From: Anthonomus grandis grandis | Taxonomy: Eukaryota > Arthropoda > Insecta > Coleoptera > Curculionidae | DNA: 64,000 nucleotides | Direction of reading: 5' to 3' | Assembly (NCBI RefSeq): GCF_022605725.1 | Contig: NC_065554.1 | Coordinates: forward strand, 19,487,100-19,551,099 | Shown: piece after piece, positions 1 through 12,079 of the stretch | How positions within the stretch are numbered: the stretch's first letter is position 1 | Layout: every line of letters begins with the position of its first letter | The notes under the pieces: model-generated | Database searches by the model: none | Told to the model about the DNA's origin: nothing | The model's input: the letters and a program-made list of their open reading frames with translations, nothing else | Translations under genes and position numbers: made by a program

Positions 1-302
1 TAAAGAAATCATAAAATTCGTTAAGCTGGCCTGTTAATCTTGATTCCCATAACATTTTCATTATATTCCTCCGATTTGGCTACTACGTATACAGGTTGGG
101 GAAATGAAGATTACTTATTGTCCAAAATAATGGCAATAAATAGTGTTGATGAGCGTTGATGAGCGGCTGCTTCCGGTAGTCTAATAGGTAATTACTAATT
201 TTATTTTTTACAGAACAACAATTATAATATCGGCATGACTCATTTTGCTGGGTAATAAACACTGCACAATTGAATTTTAAAGCATTTTTTTTCCTAACTT
301 AT
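1..302. other. AT-rich sequence, nothing recognised
   Basis: No coding stretch, RNA gene or repeat end could be recognised here. It precedes a mariner-like relic. Confidence 0.5.
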
Positions 303-620
303 AATGGCTGTTTATATTCCTTCCGAAAAAGGTCAAAGTTATTAAATGGTTTTATGAAGGCAGTTATACTATAGGTAACACTATAGGTAATACAAAATAG
401 GAATTTATTTTCAATTATGTTTGAAAATAGATCAATTTCTCAAAAAGACAATTTTTAAATGTAATTTCGGATTTTGAGACATCCTTTGGTTTTCAAAATT
501 GCCTTAAATGCAACACAAGTGCAAGAACCTTCTATCGCAAGACTTTAGAAGCAAGGACGACTTGAAGAAACGGTCTGTTCTGCTCTAGAAATTGACTTAA
601 TACAATCGAGTAAATAAACC
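303..620 (+). pseudogene. mariner-like transposase N-terminus, relic
   Basis: An ATG at 304 begins a frame reading MAVYIPSEK. After a one-base shift it continues as VKVIKWFYEGSY, and further on a third frame reads VISDFETS. This resembles the N-terminal helix-turn-helix part of the mariner-like transposases common in insects, which typically begin with a short leader, then KV.VIKWFY, and later VI..FE..GS. Stops and frameshifts are frequent and no catalytic part follows. The relic runs into a LINE fragment on the same strand. The assignment rests on two short blocks, so it is moderate. Confidence 0.45.
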
Positions 621-744
621 AGTAATTTTAAAAATGCGGGTACAAATGTTTTAAATATTCTAAAACTTAGCAGATCAGTGGCAAAGAATGGAATTTTGTA
701 AAACCATAATGAAAAAAGCAAATGAAAATTAAAAGTTTTTTTCT

Positions 745-1345
745 GAGATATTTAAGTCTTGGCAGTATTGTAACCTCGTGGGCTTATTTTCCTCAGTGGT
801 CGCCACAAAATAGTGAGAATGAATTATATATCTAATTTAATAAGAGGTCACCTCAGTTGTCCCACAGGGATAACATTGTAGTTTTTTGGTTTTTAAACTG
901 TTTATCAATGATTTGGCAAAAGCATGTTTATTGCATGTTCTTGGTTTTTGCTGATGCCTTTAAATACCATGAACTAATCCAGGGTGACGTTTGTGTCTTT
1001 CTAATGGATTAATGTTGAATTTTAAGTAAGTGTTGTAATTATCGAGAAAAATTGGAGTTGATGTGTTTAAGAACTTCATTGATGGGCAAATGTTGACAAG
1101 AGTCGATCAAATCATGGATTTGGGGATTATAAATTAAGTTTTTAACGGCATTATTGGTATGCAACTGATAGGGTATCCCAGGTACTGGCTTTCATTACTA
1201 GAGACAATATTAATTTTTCTGCAGAATTATTTCGAATATCATAATCTAAGAATGTTTAGATAAGTCAGTAGTGTAATGACGAGGCTTTTAGCTAGGATAT
1301 TCCAGAAGTAGCATTGAGTTTATTTCCTTATTTTCACACATTTAA
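745..1345 (+). pseudogene. jockey/CR1-like LINE reverse transcriptase, fragment
   Basis: Conceptual translation across frameshifts gives the conserved blocks of a non-LTR reverse transcriptase in the right order. VPQG lies near 855 and is followed by KLFINDLAKA. FADAFKY at about 945-965 corresponds to the FADD box. FIDGQMLTRVDQIMDLGII at about 1070-1130 corresponds to the 'thumb' strand before the YLG-type box. A block reading LSFNGIIGM follows. The second Asp of the FADD box is replaced, and in-frame stops and shifts are present, so this is dead. No endonuclease domain is seen upstream and the fragment ends where a Tc1 element begins. Confidence 0.7.
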
Positions 1346-1509
1346 ATAAAAATGCCGTACGTGGGGTTATCGGTTAAGTCCAGACGGGAATAATTATTGC
1401 TCTGGTAGAACAAGGAATGACACAAAGGCAAATCGCAAGAACGGTGGGGATTACACAAGACGTTGGTTCAAAAACCCATTCAAACTGAAGAATAACCCGA
1501 GTAAAAGTC

Positions 1510-1550
1510 GTGTATATCTTAGAATATAATAAATATTCTAAGATATACAC
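1510..1550. repeat. perfect 18-bp inverted repeat at LINE 5' junction
   Basis: Arms at 1510-1527 and 1533-1550 are perfect reverse complements around a 5-base loop, AATAA. It sits exactly at the left junction of the LINE insertion and is followed by a short CATA run. Confidence 0.9.
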
Positions 1551-2341
1551 ATACATACATACAGTCTTAATAGCCGACAGCTTGGAATACGTGCAAGACC
1601 TGGTACGTTCTCTTAATATAACCAGTAGAGAATATAATCTAAAACTCAATGTCAAAAAGACAAAATACATGGCAATTAGCAAAACTCCAATACCATATAC
1701 AGAACTGATCGTCAATAATGAAGTCGTCGAAAGGGTTGACAAATTCAATTATTTAGGAAGCCCCTATCTAAAACTTCTTTATCATTCTGTGGAGATTAAA
1801 TGTCGCATAGAGAAAGCACGACGTACTTTCATTACAATGAAAACCATAATCACCAACGGAGATCTCAGTTTGGAGTTAAAAAAAAACGAATAGTAAGTTG
1901 ATATATCTACCCGGTAGTCCTATACGGAGTGGAAAGCTGGACAGTTTCTAAGGCTATGGAGAAACAAATTGAGGCCTTCGATATGTGGGTTTATAGAAAA
2001 ATCCTGAAGATACTTTGGACCGACTATATAACAAATAAAGAAGTAATAAACAGAATTAAGTGCCAACCGCAACTTTTACTTATAATTAAAACACGAAAAT
2101 TTGAATACTTAGGACACGCAATGAGAAATGCAAATAAATATCGTTTCCTACAAAACATCATACAGGGCAAAGAAGAAGGAAAGAGAAGTCCTGGTAGAAG
2201 AAGAATTTCCTGGTTGGCAAATCTCCGCAAATGATATGGTGCTAACTCCACTGAGCTGAGTAGATGTGTTGTCAATAAAGTTCAAATAGCTTTGATGGTC
2301 GTCAACATTCTTAACGTATAGGGCATGAGAAGAAGCAGAAG
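1513..2341 (+). mobile_element. 5'-truncated RTE-type LINE, 3' part of reverse transcriptase ORF
   Basis: The coding remnant begins near the metal-binding box (VLIADSLEYVQDLVRSLN, about 1562-1615). It continues through LNVKKTKYMAIS and DKFNYLGS, a frameshift near 1890, then LYGVESWTVSK, FDMWVYRKILKI, KFEYLGHAMRN and GKRSPGRRRISWL. A TGA at 2232-2234 replaces the expected Trp, and the frame stays open afterwards (ANSTELSR, VNKVQIA) to a TAG near 2320. A GAAGAAG-rich tail follows. The order matches the C-terminal half of the proteins annotated 'endonuclease-reverse transcriptase' in insects. It is flanked by the 8-bp repeat AAGTCGTG (1505-1512 and 2342-2349), consistent with target-primed integration into the Tc1 element. 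Confidence 0.8.
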
Positions 2342-3331
2342 AAGTCGTGGAAAAGTCACTACACAAGGGCAGAATTGCTTTGTAGCTTAAATAGAAAGAA
2401 TCAGTTCCACATCTCATCCAAAGCTTCAAATGTAACTTTTGCAAGCTACAGATTTTACTGTTTCTATCGAAAGAGCATAAAAATTGGACTAATAAAAATT
2501 AGACAAATATCTTATTTTCGGATGAAACCAAAATCGGTTTACGATCCGAGACAAGCTAAACTCTGTACAGCTAAACTTATCCCGAAATACAAAGTAAGTA
2601 CCGTAATATTTTGGGGTGGAATTATAATTGGTAAAACAACTGCTTTAATTCCCATTCGATAAACCCTAACAGGTCGAAGGTATGTTGATTTAGATTTGCA
2701 ACTTGTAGTCAGGCTCTGAAGATCTATTTTTGGTGATTTTTTTAATTTATGCAATATCTATATCAGCAGATTTGCAAAATATTTCTTAGAAGGTGAAAGT
2801 ATTGCAGTTTTGGCAATGACCGGACCTGAATCCTACAAAGCACTTATTCGATAAGATCAAAAGAAAGATTAGAGCTCGTCAAAAAAATCCTGGTAACACA
2901 GAACAACTTATACAGGCGGTTTTAGAGGAACGGGGAAATGTTCACCAAAAAGAAATTAACAATTTGATAGGTAGCATGCCACGTCGAATTGGTGCTTGCA
3001 TCTATGCTATGCTGATTATTAAAATTATTGAAATAATTTTTTTTTGTTAAATTGATATTTTCAGAAAAATTATTTTTAAAGAAATCTACAATTTTTGTTA
3101 TTTGTTCTATTTGTAATAAATTTGTAATAATTTTTTTTATTCTTCCCATTTTTATTTCAAATAACTGCTCTTTACTCCTCAATGACTTTTTTGAAATTAA
3201 ATATTATTTCTCGAAATTACTTGGTGATTCCATATACGTTTTGTCGTGTTTATTATATTCTTGTAAATAATTTATTATATTATTTGTATTCTTGTATATT
3301 ATATTCCCGTAAACTGAATAACTTAACTATA

Positions 3332-3899
3332 CTGCGTGTCCAAAATAAGGCTGAACTGTATAGGGATCTCGGAAAAGTAGGAGATACGAGGTCGGTTAAA
3401 TTAGAGAAAAATTGCGCAATTCGATCCTTATTAAATATAGTTTCAACCATTTTTAAATTCCGAATACTTCCAGAGATAACAAAAACAACAAATTTTCATA
3501 AAAAGTAACTTTTTGACCATAAAACTTTTTTAAACATTATGTGTGATACATCGTTGTAGTTGTCATTAAATAGGCTTTCATACATAGGGTGTAGTTTTTT
3601 TTCCGTCCATAAAAAATAAAAGTTGATTTTGATAACTCAGAGGCGAAACGTCGGTTTTAAACTATTTATACATCAAATTGTAAAGCATAAAAAATTGCAA
3701 TGAAAAAGTGCTTTCAGTTTATTGGTATCTGTTAAATTAGAGCTGGTAAAAAATAAAAACCATCTTGCCAAATTTCGTTTTTCTTATGGACATCTCCAGA
3801 AGTATTCGGAATTTTAAAATGGTTCTCTAATTTAACCGACCTCGTATTTTCTACCGTTTTCGAGATCCCATGCAGTTCATCCTTATTTTGGACATCCTG
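3332..3899. mobile_element. MITE with long terminal inverted repeats
   Basis: The left end, from CTGCGTGTCCAAAATAAGG, matches the reverse complement of the right end (about 3820-3899) closely for roughly 80 bp. Shared blocks include GATCTCG, ATACGAGGTCGG and TTAAATTAGAGA. Weaker similarity continues inward, as in ATTCCGAATACTTC. TA dinucleotides flank both ends (3330-3331 and 3900-3901). There is no coding capacity. The end sequence and TA target suggest mobilisation by a mariner-type transposase. A partial copy lies at 31590-31705. Confidence 0.8.
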
Positions 3900-3901
3900 T
3901 A

Positions 3902-4169
3902 TATATCCTAAGCATATTTTTTATAAGAAATGCAGTTAAAAAACTTGAAAAAAAAAAGATCAAAAAAATCAATTTTTCCACTCAAAATTGGCATTCAGGG
4001 TCACACATTTTATAATTTTTTTTTTAAATTTCCAGATGATAAATTCACCTATTTATTAGGTCTTCAACATAATTTTTATGATTAATTTTTTTATGTCGAG
4101 ATTTATATTATTCTTTATCACTCTAGATGAACCCAAACACCTCAATTCTTATTTTGAATATTTTTTCCA
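3902..4169. other. AT-rich sequence, nothing recognised
   Basis: Poly-T rich spacer between the MITE and a GC-richer island. Confidence 0.5.
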
Positions 4170-4440
4170 ATATTCAATGAACGGTAACTCGTCCCGAGAT
4201 CCCCCCGCGATGTTTCCCCGGAGGTTTCGTCTCGATGTATTGCCTGTCCGAATCGCTCAGAGTGCGGCATTTATCCATTTTTCCCGTGCATGCAAAAATA
4301 CACCCCCGAATTCTAAGGAAGGATCCAGATCGGAGGCGGACAAACTGTTTTCCTTTCTGGATTTATGAGCGTGCCGGGCCCTAAATGCCATTTTATGGAT
4401 GTGCCCGTGACGTATCACTTACTCTAATCTGTTCGGAAAA
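4170..4440. promoter_or_regulatory. GC-richer island, candidate conserved noncoding element
   Basis: Base composition changes abruptly from AT-rich to mixed sequence with CpGs (for example CCCCCCGCGATG and CCCGTGACGTATCAC, the latter containing a CRE-like TGACGTA). An open frame of 96 codons at 4078-4368 crosses it, but half of that frame lies in AT-rich DNA and resembles no known protein. A conserved regulatory element or an exon of an unseen gene are both possible. No transcript evidence exists here. Confidence 0.3.
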
Positions 4441-7189
4441 GGCCTTTATGCGCTAAAATTTAAATCTTCATATTTTATTTAAATGAAGTTTTTTTTAATT
4501 ATCAGTTTTGCTGTTTAGCATTTAATCGTTTTTCTTTGCTGAGCCGAAAACTAGAGAGACAAAGGAATTTTTATAGAAATATCTAAAAGAAAAATTCATT
4601 AAGATTGATTTAAAAGACTAGTATTTTCTATTACGGTTTGATTTTTGATTGTATTTATATAATTTGGAAAAGTTCTTAATCATTTCGTAATCATTGAAAA
4701 AATCACTTTCACTTAAAAATTAGATTTTTTAATATCAACAGACAAAAATCATAATTATGCTTAAAAAAGTCTACATTTCCTGTAGCTTCCCTTTATATAT
4801 ATTTAAAAGTTTTCATCTCTTTAAATATTTGATTTCTAATTGTAAAGTATTTTAAATTACTGTTTTCAAAGAGCTAAGAGCTCTTTATATATATAATATT
4901 ATATATAATAAAATTATATATAATATTTTGCAAAGATAAATTCAAGTAAAATCAGAAGTTTTATTATTTCGGAAATTATCAAAAACTTTTTATCCAAATA
5001 TAAATAAAATGTTGCATTAAAAAAATCTAAATATTAAAAGACTAAAATATTTCAAGATTCTTTATATTTTAAATTTAAAATTTATTTTATACATATTTTA
5101 ATTAGGTATTCAATTATCAAAAAATTAAATATTTTTTTTTAATTTATTTTAAATGTTTTAATTTTTATTTAAATATTAAAAAAAAAATATTATTCTAATT
5201 TAAAAAAAAAATGGTTAAAATTCTACTTTTTAGTTTTATATAGTTTTTTGTCAAACTAGAAAATTTGTATAAACAACTTTGTTTTCCTTTTTAAGCATTT
5301 TTTTTTTTTAATTTTTCATTGCCATTATCAATTTACTTATACTTAAATATTTTAATTTAAATTAAATATATTTTAAGATATTATTTGAAAAATAAATTTT
5401 GTACAAACATGTTATTTATTATGCATTCAGATGCGCAATACTAATAACATATAGTAATACTAATTGATATTCCAAGAACATTAATTACTATTAGTATAGG
5501 TTTATTATCTACATTACCTATTTTTATTTTTATTTTTTTTTTAGATATTAAAGTATTCTTTCACATTTATATTGAAATCAGCAGAAAAGACAAATTTATG
5601 GATAAAAGTGGGAATTTATAGACCGAAAGAAATGGAAAACATCACTGTACTTCGTAAAGCTTTTTTTTTCAAAAAGCAATATGACATATATTTAAAAAAA
5701 AACCTTTACATAGTGATGGTTTAAATCCGAAACATTCTTTTTTTTTTGTTATAAAGTGCTTTTTATTCCTTATTTTCGGTTCAATAAACAAGAAGAAAAT
5801 AGACATGATTTCTATTTGATATATTTAATTGGAGAAAACATTTTAGGCCGCAAATTGGTTAAATTTAACCCACTTTAACTTACTTCTTTTTACTAAAAAT
5901 AACAATTTCTCATGGTTAATTGGTAAACTAGCAAAAATATCTTCCTCTCTATATTTTTTGTTTTGACTTAAAATTTGGTAATATTTTTTAATTTAAATCA
6001 TTTATTTATCTCTATTTTTTTATAATCTTTGTTATCGAATGTTTTTTCCATCCTTTTATTGCATTTTTTTATTTTCATTACAGAATTCTGGTTTATTTCG
6101 GAATCTTGCAATCATCATGGAGAATTATTCAATCACGATCTACATGCTTCGTTCCAGTATTATAAAAAATGAAATAATTCTTTAACTTTTTCAAATATAT
6201 TTTGTTAACATGACAATTAATGCATTTATTTTTAGTTAGGAAATTTATTATTTTTTAAAATGAATTACTTCAAAATTTTGTAGCATTAACAGATTTTTTA
6301 ATGATTTATATTTAGTATTAGTTTATTTGAGTACTTAGTAATCTTATGAGAACCAAAGATTTTTACCATTTATTGCAAGGTTCTTCATCTCCCTTTGATA
6401 TCCCTTTTCATCAAATTCCAATATATATTTTTTAATTTAACCTACTGCTCATGATCAGTTTATGATATCTGGATCAGCTCTTTCATTGCAAACATTTTAG
6501 CCGTTCTAACCTTTAGGCATTACATAAAGATCTTTACATAAGCCTCAACCGTAACACTTTCTGCAAAATCGATAATAATAATTAATTATTACCCTAATTA
6601 ATAAGAACTACCAGCAAGTTCCATTGGAAGTGTATGCTGGATACTCCAAGATTTACTTAATAGAAGATGCGAAATAAATTTAAAACTCCGTTACTTATTT
6701 AAGTGGAAAATATTCAACCAACTCACTGAAACTCTTTTTTCAAAGACGTTATCAGCAGGATCGTAAACCATTGAATCACAATGAAAAGTTAAAAGTACAC
6801 TTAATTATTATTAAACCCAAACTCTATTTATGAATTTAGTACTCAAATATAATTTTTTTAGCGTATTATTTCCAATATATTTCTTTATAAAAATAAAATC
6901 AGGTTTTCGTTCTTTGTTAAGCCATCATCCATTACCCTCTTAAGCAGTCAAATTAAAAATCCTGTGGAAGCTGATGAAATTTCGTCACAGAGGATCGAGG
7001 AAAAACCACTGGGGACCAAAAGCAGCTGATACTGGGTTTTATTAAATTACCTTGACTTACTTTGATTTTCAACTTTATCGTGAATTGTTAACATTAAATT
7101 CTCTCATTTTTAGAAAATTTAATGTTATAATAAAGACGGCATGGTTAAAAAAACTGAACTGAATCATTAGGATCCAGCCTTTAATCTCA
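4441..7189. other. 2.7 kb of AT-rich noncoding DNA
   Basis: Dominated by A/T runs and short palindromes, such as the TATATAATATTATATATAAT region near 4892. No coding similarity, transposon ends or RNA gene were recognised. A less AT-rich patch at about 6550-7050 has no identifiable content. Confidence 0.5.
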
Positions 7190-8100
7190 TCTATTTGAAA
7201 TTCTGTTCAGCTAAGGGCAACCTCGTCTCGGTAACACAAAATCCGATAATAACGAAATTCGCCCTCAATTGGGCGCATTCGGTGTAGCGACACTAACAAA
7301 TCCGTTTTCTGCACTCACTCACTCACTTATGTGTCTGTGATCAAGGCAAAGGAAGCTTCCGAAATCTCGTTGCTCTTTGATTGCGAGATTCGATACTGCC
7401 AAGCTGCGTTCCAGGATCTACGAGACGCCTGATATTATTCAGTAATGTAAGCCTATTTACATTTCATATGTTTATGTTGTTCAGCCTGCGGTATGTCCAG
7501 CGTATTTTCAAAAATTTTGATTGCTATTTTAATATTTTTTTTGGACAATCGATCATCTTCTATGTGTTTTACTCTCATCTTCTATGCGTATTTTAATATT
7601 TGCGACTTTTTGCAACCTTGATATCTTACAACTTCTTCGTAGGAACTCCATATCACCGCTTCTAACCTTTGTCTATTCTTTTTAAAACCTCTTATATCTC
7701 TGAAACGTATATTATATGTATATTTTTTATTTTTGGATATTATTTGACCAATAATTTTTGTTAAAATTCTTTTTTTAAAACATAACTCTTTAAAACCAAC
7801 TGATGCCTCTACTTGCAATTGTCATATAAAAATGTAAAACCTGCTTTTTTTTCCCAATAAACAAACAACCATCTAACCTAATACCAGACCAACTTGAAAT
7901 ACATATATAACCCATAAGTTCACCTATTTCGGCCCGAAGGCAATTTTCATTTTTCAATCACGCGGAATAACAAACGAAATGCGGAAAATCAAAATCTAAA
8001 ATTCCCATTTCGATTTCTATTGTGTTTTATATCGATGCATTCGAAATGAAAACATGCGATGCCCGCCGCCGGAGGCGACAAAATATATTATTTATTCTGA
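7190..8100. promoter_or_regulatory. two GC-richer patches in AT-rich DNA
   Basis: About 7200-7440 and 7915-8095 stand out by composition; the second contains GCCCGCCGCCGGAGGCGAC. Between them is AT-rich DNA with no recognised coding content. Their function is unknown, and conserved regulatory sequence is one possibility. Confidence 0.25.
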
Positions 8101-8229
8101 AAATCTATTTCTTCTTCTTTTGTTACTTTTTTTTAAGCGGTTTATTGAAAAAAGTTATATAAGAATCAAGATCAATGCTGTAGTTGCCAATTATTGTTAA
8201 TATACTTACTAATAATACTAATATATAAG

Positions 8230-9225
8230 AACAGTAAAGCATCTTTTAACCATAAGCAATAAATTTGCTTGGTGAAATATCTTTAATATAATCCGGCAAC
8301 TTATGAAAGCATAATTGCCTTAAATATGACGGCTATAGAATTTGAATTTAGATAAGGTATAACATGATTCTTATACAGTATGTTAAAAGAAAAACACATA
8401 CAACTATTTTACAATTTGTATATCGTCCCTGACAAACACACTATTAAAAAGTCACCATAAACAATTTCTCTATAATACAGCAGTGACAGTATAAAGAAAT
8501 TGCAAAACAAATTTTTAATATTTCTTTAATGGTAAATGATTCATGTACTGAAATATTTTTTTAAATGACAGTAAGCAATTTTAATTTTGTTGCTAATGTG
8601 GGAGACAAAACTAAGATTTGAATCAAATATAACTCCTAAATTAGGATTTTCTGCAACCATTGACACCACTGTTTCATTAATTTAGAAAATTTTGGTTCAA
8701 TTTTGCAGATGATAAAAGTCATTTACAAAAAAAAGATTGCACATGATTTTGAAGCAATTAGTGTGAGGATATGGCTTACAGTAAATAAATTAATCTTCTG
8801 TGGGTTCAATTTAATTTAATTCTATGCCATCTAAATGTCTGACATTTTCAAAAAAGCATAAATTTGTGAATCCAACAAATTGGTGTAACTTGAAATCTTG
8901 TATGCACTGATTCATGTCAGCAACATACAGATCTTCAAGACAGGAACTTCTCCATAAGGATTTGATCTATGACATCAAATGCTTTATTTATTGTAGTGTA
9001 ATCATAGTAAAAGTGTTATTCATGTTATCTTCCTTTATTATCATTGGGAATACCAATAAGTCTTGTTATACTAGGTACTGAAAGACTTACGAAAGCCTAA
9101 TTGGCAGTCGGGAATAATTTTTAAATAATAAACACATCTTCATCTATTTCATTATACATATGACGTTCCAGGATTTTTGAAATGACAGACAGAATACCTA
9201 TTGGTATAATATCTTTAATGTATAG
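8230..9225 (-). pseudogene. jockey/CR1-like LINE reverse transcriptase, decayed
   Basis: Reading the minus strand from about 9225 downward gives the reverse transcriptase blocks in order. PIGILSVISKILERHMYNEI is the RT fingers block. Then comes NKAFDVIDQILMEK, equivalent to DFSKAFDTIDH, with Asn for the catalytic-box Asp. Later come VVSMVAENPNLGVIFDSNLS, HISNKI, a YREIVYG block and PYLNSNS, then a DYIKDI-like end. Frameshifts and stops separate the blocks, and the polymerase box YADD is not legible. At its 5' end it abuts, head to head, another LINE on the opposite strand that starts near 9230. Confidence 0.75.
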
Positions 9226-9229
9226 TAAT

Positions 9230-11560
9230 ATACGTATGGATGCAAATGCACATCATACAGTGTGGGGAAGCACCGACACAAACACTAAAGGTGAGTACTT
9301 ACTCAATTTTATTATAACAAAACATCTAGAAATTCTAAACCAGGGTAATGAACCCACCTTTGTAATACGTAACCGCAAAGAAGTCTTGGACATTATCTTG
9401 GCATCAACCCATATAAGATCACAGATAACCTTCTGGAAGAACCATACCTATATCAGATGAGCCATCCCTATCTACCTGTGGAGGAATTTCGAAACACAAA
9501 AAGGATGAATTGAGTGATATACAAGGAAAGCTTATTGATGATTTGCAAGTATGTAAAAAAAACGATAACACTGATATTGAGCTGGTCGTCAGTCATCAGT
9601 CAGCTTTAGGAGGCCATTCTAGCCTCATATCAGGACAATTGTCCATCTTTAAAACAAAACACTAGTAAAGACACAGAGTTGTAGTGTGATCTGTGTAGGT
9701 CTAGGCCTGATGAATCTCCGATAGGAGCAAAACACGTGTAGCTTAAAAAAAAAATACATGTGTTTGATGAGACCGTGACTTTGTATTCGTACCTTTGTTT
9801 TCTTAGTGGAATAAAGATAAATCCGAAAGGCAAAAACTGAATCGTGTAGGAAGTACTGCGAAGAGGTTAAAAATACCATTGCTGCAGAAAGACTCCAAGA
9901 GATTTTATCTAAGGATCTGAATAAACTAGTGGGCACACTCACAAGTTACTATTCAGTATCAGTTGAAATGGAACCAAATAATAACCTTCTAAATCTAGGT
10001 TACTAAAATATCAGGATACGAAGAAAAGTTGCAAAAAAAATGATAACCTAATAAGAACCCATAGATTGGTCGATAGACTCTTTTAAAGTATACAAACTAG
10101 CAGGACCATATGGAATAATCGCAGCTCTTCTGCAGCAGGACAAAGACATCTATTAGCTTTGTAGATTATTGCGCGCTATTTTAGCCTTGGGACACATACC
10201 ACAAACCTGGAGAAAGACCAGAATATTGTTCGTACTAAAAGTTGGAAAAGATTGCTCTCAGGCAAGAGGTTGCAGATCAATTACTCTCACATCTATTATA
10301 AATAAAATAATTGAAAAACTGATTGAAAAATATGCCAGGGAAATTTCTCTTCAATAGAAAATCTTATATAAAAACCAGCATGCCTAGCGATCAGGCAGAT
10401 CTTGCGAAAGTATACTACATTTTCTAGAAGCAAGAATGGAAGCCGCAAATCACAAAAAAGAAATTGCCCTTGGAGCCTTTCTAGATATCGAAGGGGCGTT
10501 TGGTCGAACCTCATTTAAATCTAGAGACGCAGCTTTGTCAAGACGTGACATAAACAAAATCATTGGTAGATCGGTTAACAATATGCGTCGAGAAAGACAA
10601 GTGCAAGTCACCCTGAATGGTGACATATTGAAGGTATCTATAGTAAAAGTATGCCTACAGGGTGGGGTTTTGTCTTTGTTTTATAAAAGAATTAAACAGT
10701 AAAGGCATATACACTCAGAGGTATGCTGATGCTCTATCTATATTTAGCTCACTGAGGGGAAAAATATGACAATAATTAAATGCAGAAATCAATGATGTAG
10801 TAGAGGACTGGTGCAGTGGGGTAAACCTCACCCTTAATCCTGAAAAAACTGTATTCATTCCGTTTACGAAAAAAAGACAGAAGATTAGGCCAATCCAACT
10901 CTCTTCTGGAAACGTCTGCAATTTAGCCGGAAAGATAAATATTTCCCGGTCATTCTTAAAGGAAAACTAACCTGGAATCACTCATTCTTAGAGATGAGTA
11001 GTGACACTATGACGACCAAAATCAACATTAATAAACCATTCCTAAACCAGCTAAACTGTGAGGATAAAACGAAACAATCACTAATCCAAAACAATAAGTT
11101 AGGATGGTATACTGACGGAGTGGAACAGAAGCAGGAATATATGGCCTTAACCCGAGAGGCAACTTCATGCTCAGGTCTCATTAAAGGCTCTAACATGCTC
11201 AAACTTCTGCGCCAAATTAGTCTGGAACTATTTTGCAGCACCTCCTCAGTCTGGAAAACCGAAACAGGGTATGTCAAGACATACGATTTCAGGACTACCT
11301 TTGTGTAGACTTTGTGAAGATGACGATTAATCAGCTTCTCAAATAATCTTCAAGCGCTCTGCACTCGACCGCTAGAGGAAACAAGACCTACTGAAAGACA
11401 TTCTCCAGGAGGAAAACTCAGAGAAAAAACTAATAGGCCTAGGCTACTGCGCCTAGAAAAAATAAGTGATCTTTTTAATTAGGAAACTGCAACAGACGAT
11501 ATAATAAGCATTCGGCTGCATTGTCCAGAATTTAATTAAGGCAAAGAGGAAGACATAGTC
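9230..11560 (+). pseudogene. I/R1-like LINE ORF2 (endonuclease, RT, RNase H), decayed
   Basis: Blocks of one ORF2 appear in order. The APE endonuclease part reads DANAHHTVWGSTDTNTKGEY and EPTFVIRNRKEVLDI (about 9239-9410). RT fingers read ALGHIPQTWRKTRILFVLK and SITLTSIINKIIEKLIEK (10169-10345). The first catalytic block reads EIALGAFLDIEGAF (about 10455-10500), then LQGGVLS (10650-10670). A palm/thumb segment contains LTLNPEKT-like sequence at about 10830. An RNase H start reads LGWYTDGVE (about 11095). A C-terminal zinc-finger-like LCRLCEDDD lies near 11310. Multiple stops and shifts make it nonfunctional, and about 600 bp around 9480-10080 is largely scrambled. The RNase H domain places it with I, LOA or R1-type elements rather than jockey proper. 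Confidence 0.75.
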
Positions 11561-12079
11561 TAATATCTTTAATGAAAACTTCATCACTACCTATAGCATT
11601 AGTCCCTAATTTAATTGTAATTTCAACAATCTTTTGTTCGCTAATAGGACCTATTGTAGCATTTTTCTCGATCGTTAGAGCTAAATTAAAACAATCGATA
11701 ATAGTTAAATAATTGACTATTACTTGAAATATTTATTTTTACAGTATTTATTTACAATTATTTATGTCTGATTCAAAGCTCTTCCGCCGCTCCTTACATA
11801 CTCGGCTGACCACTCCGGAAGATTCGTTGACCTTCGAGACGTCGTATGGTGTGCCACTTGTGTCATTTCGGAATAACCAAGAATCAGCTGATTTATCACT
11901 GTTTACAATATGGTTATGTTAAATTCTGTTTTAAATTCACTAACAGTATTCGTGTTATAAAAGTTGAGTTTTTCTAATGACGTCGAATTACGGTGCTTGG
12001 AAAAAAAATCAGTCCTTGGATGTATTAAGATCTTCGGGAATTAAATTGTTTTTTTTTTAAGAAAATTATCACGCCCATC
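11561..12079. other. noncoding spacer, probably LINE flank
   Basis: About 11765-11915 is less AT-rich (for example CTCTTCCGCCGCTCC), but no coding or RNA feature was recognised. Confidence 0.4.

Larger units (their letters stand above)
1359..3015 (+). pseudogene. Tc1-like transposase, split by a nested LINE
   Basis: Two parts of one Tc1-like transposase flank a LINE. The left part (1359-1504) starts with an ATG and, after a frameshift, reads ALVEQGMTQRQIARTVGIT, the first helix-turn-helix of Tc1 transposases. The right part (2350-3015) resumes with GKVTTQGQN, the linker and second DNA-binding domain. It then gives LFSDETKIGL, holding the first catalytic Asp, the block KYKVSTVIF plus GG, and a C-terminus reading KIKRKIRARQKN and LIGSMPRRIGA. 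Several frameshifts and stops are present, and the second catalytic Asp region is not legible. Element ends were not found. The 8-bp sequence AAGTCGTG occurs on both sides of the inserted LINE. Confidence 0.7.

Noticed and set aside
1374..1748. 124-codon minus-strand frame
   Set aside because: Runs antisense through the Tc1 helix-turn-helix and LINE RT blocks; hydrophobic only because of AT-rich codons.
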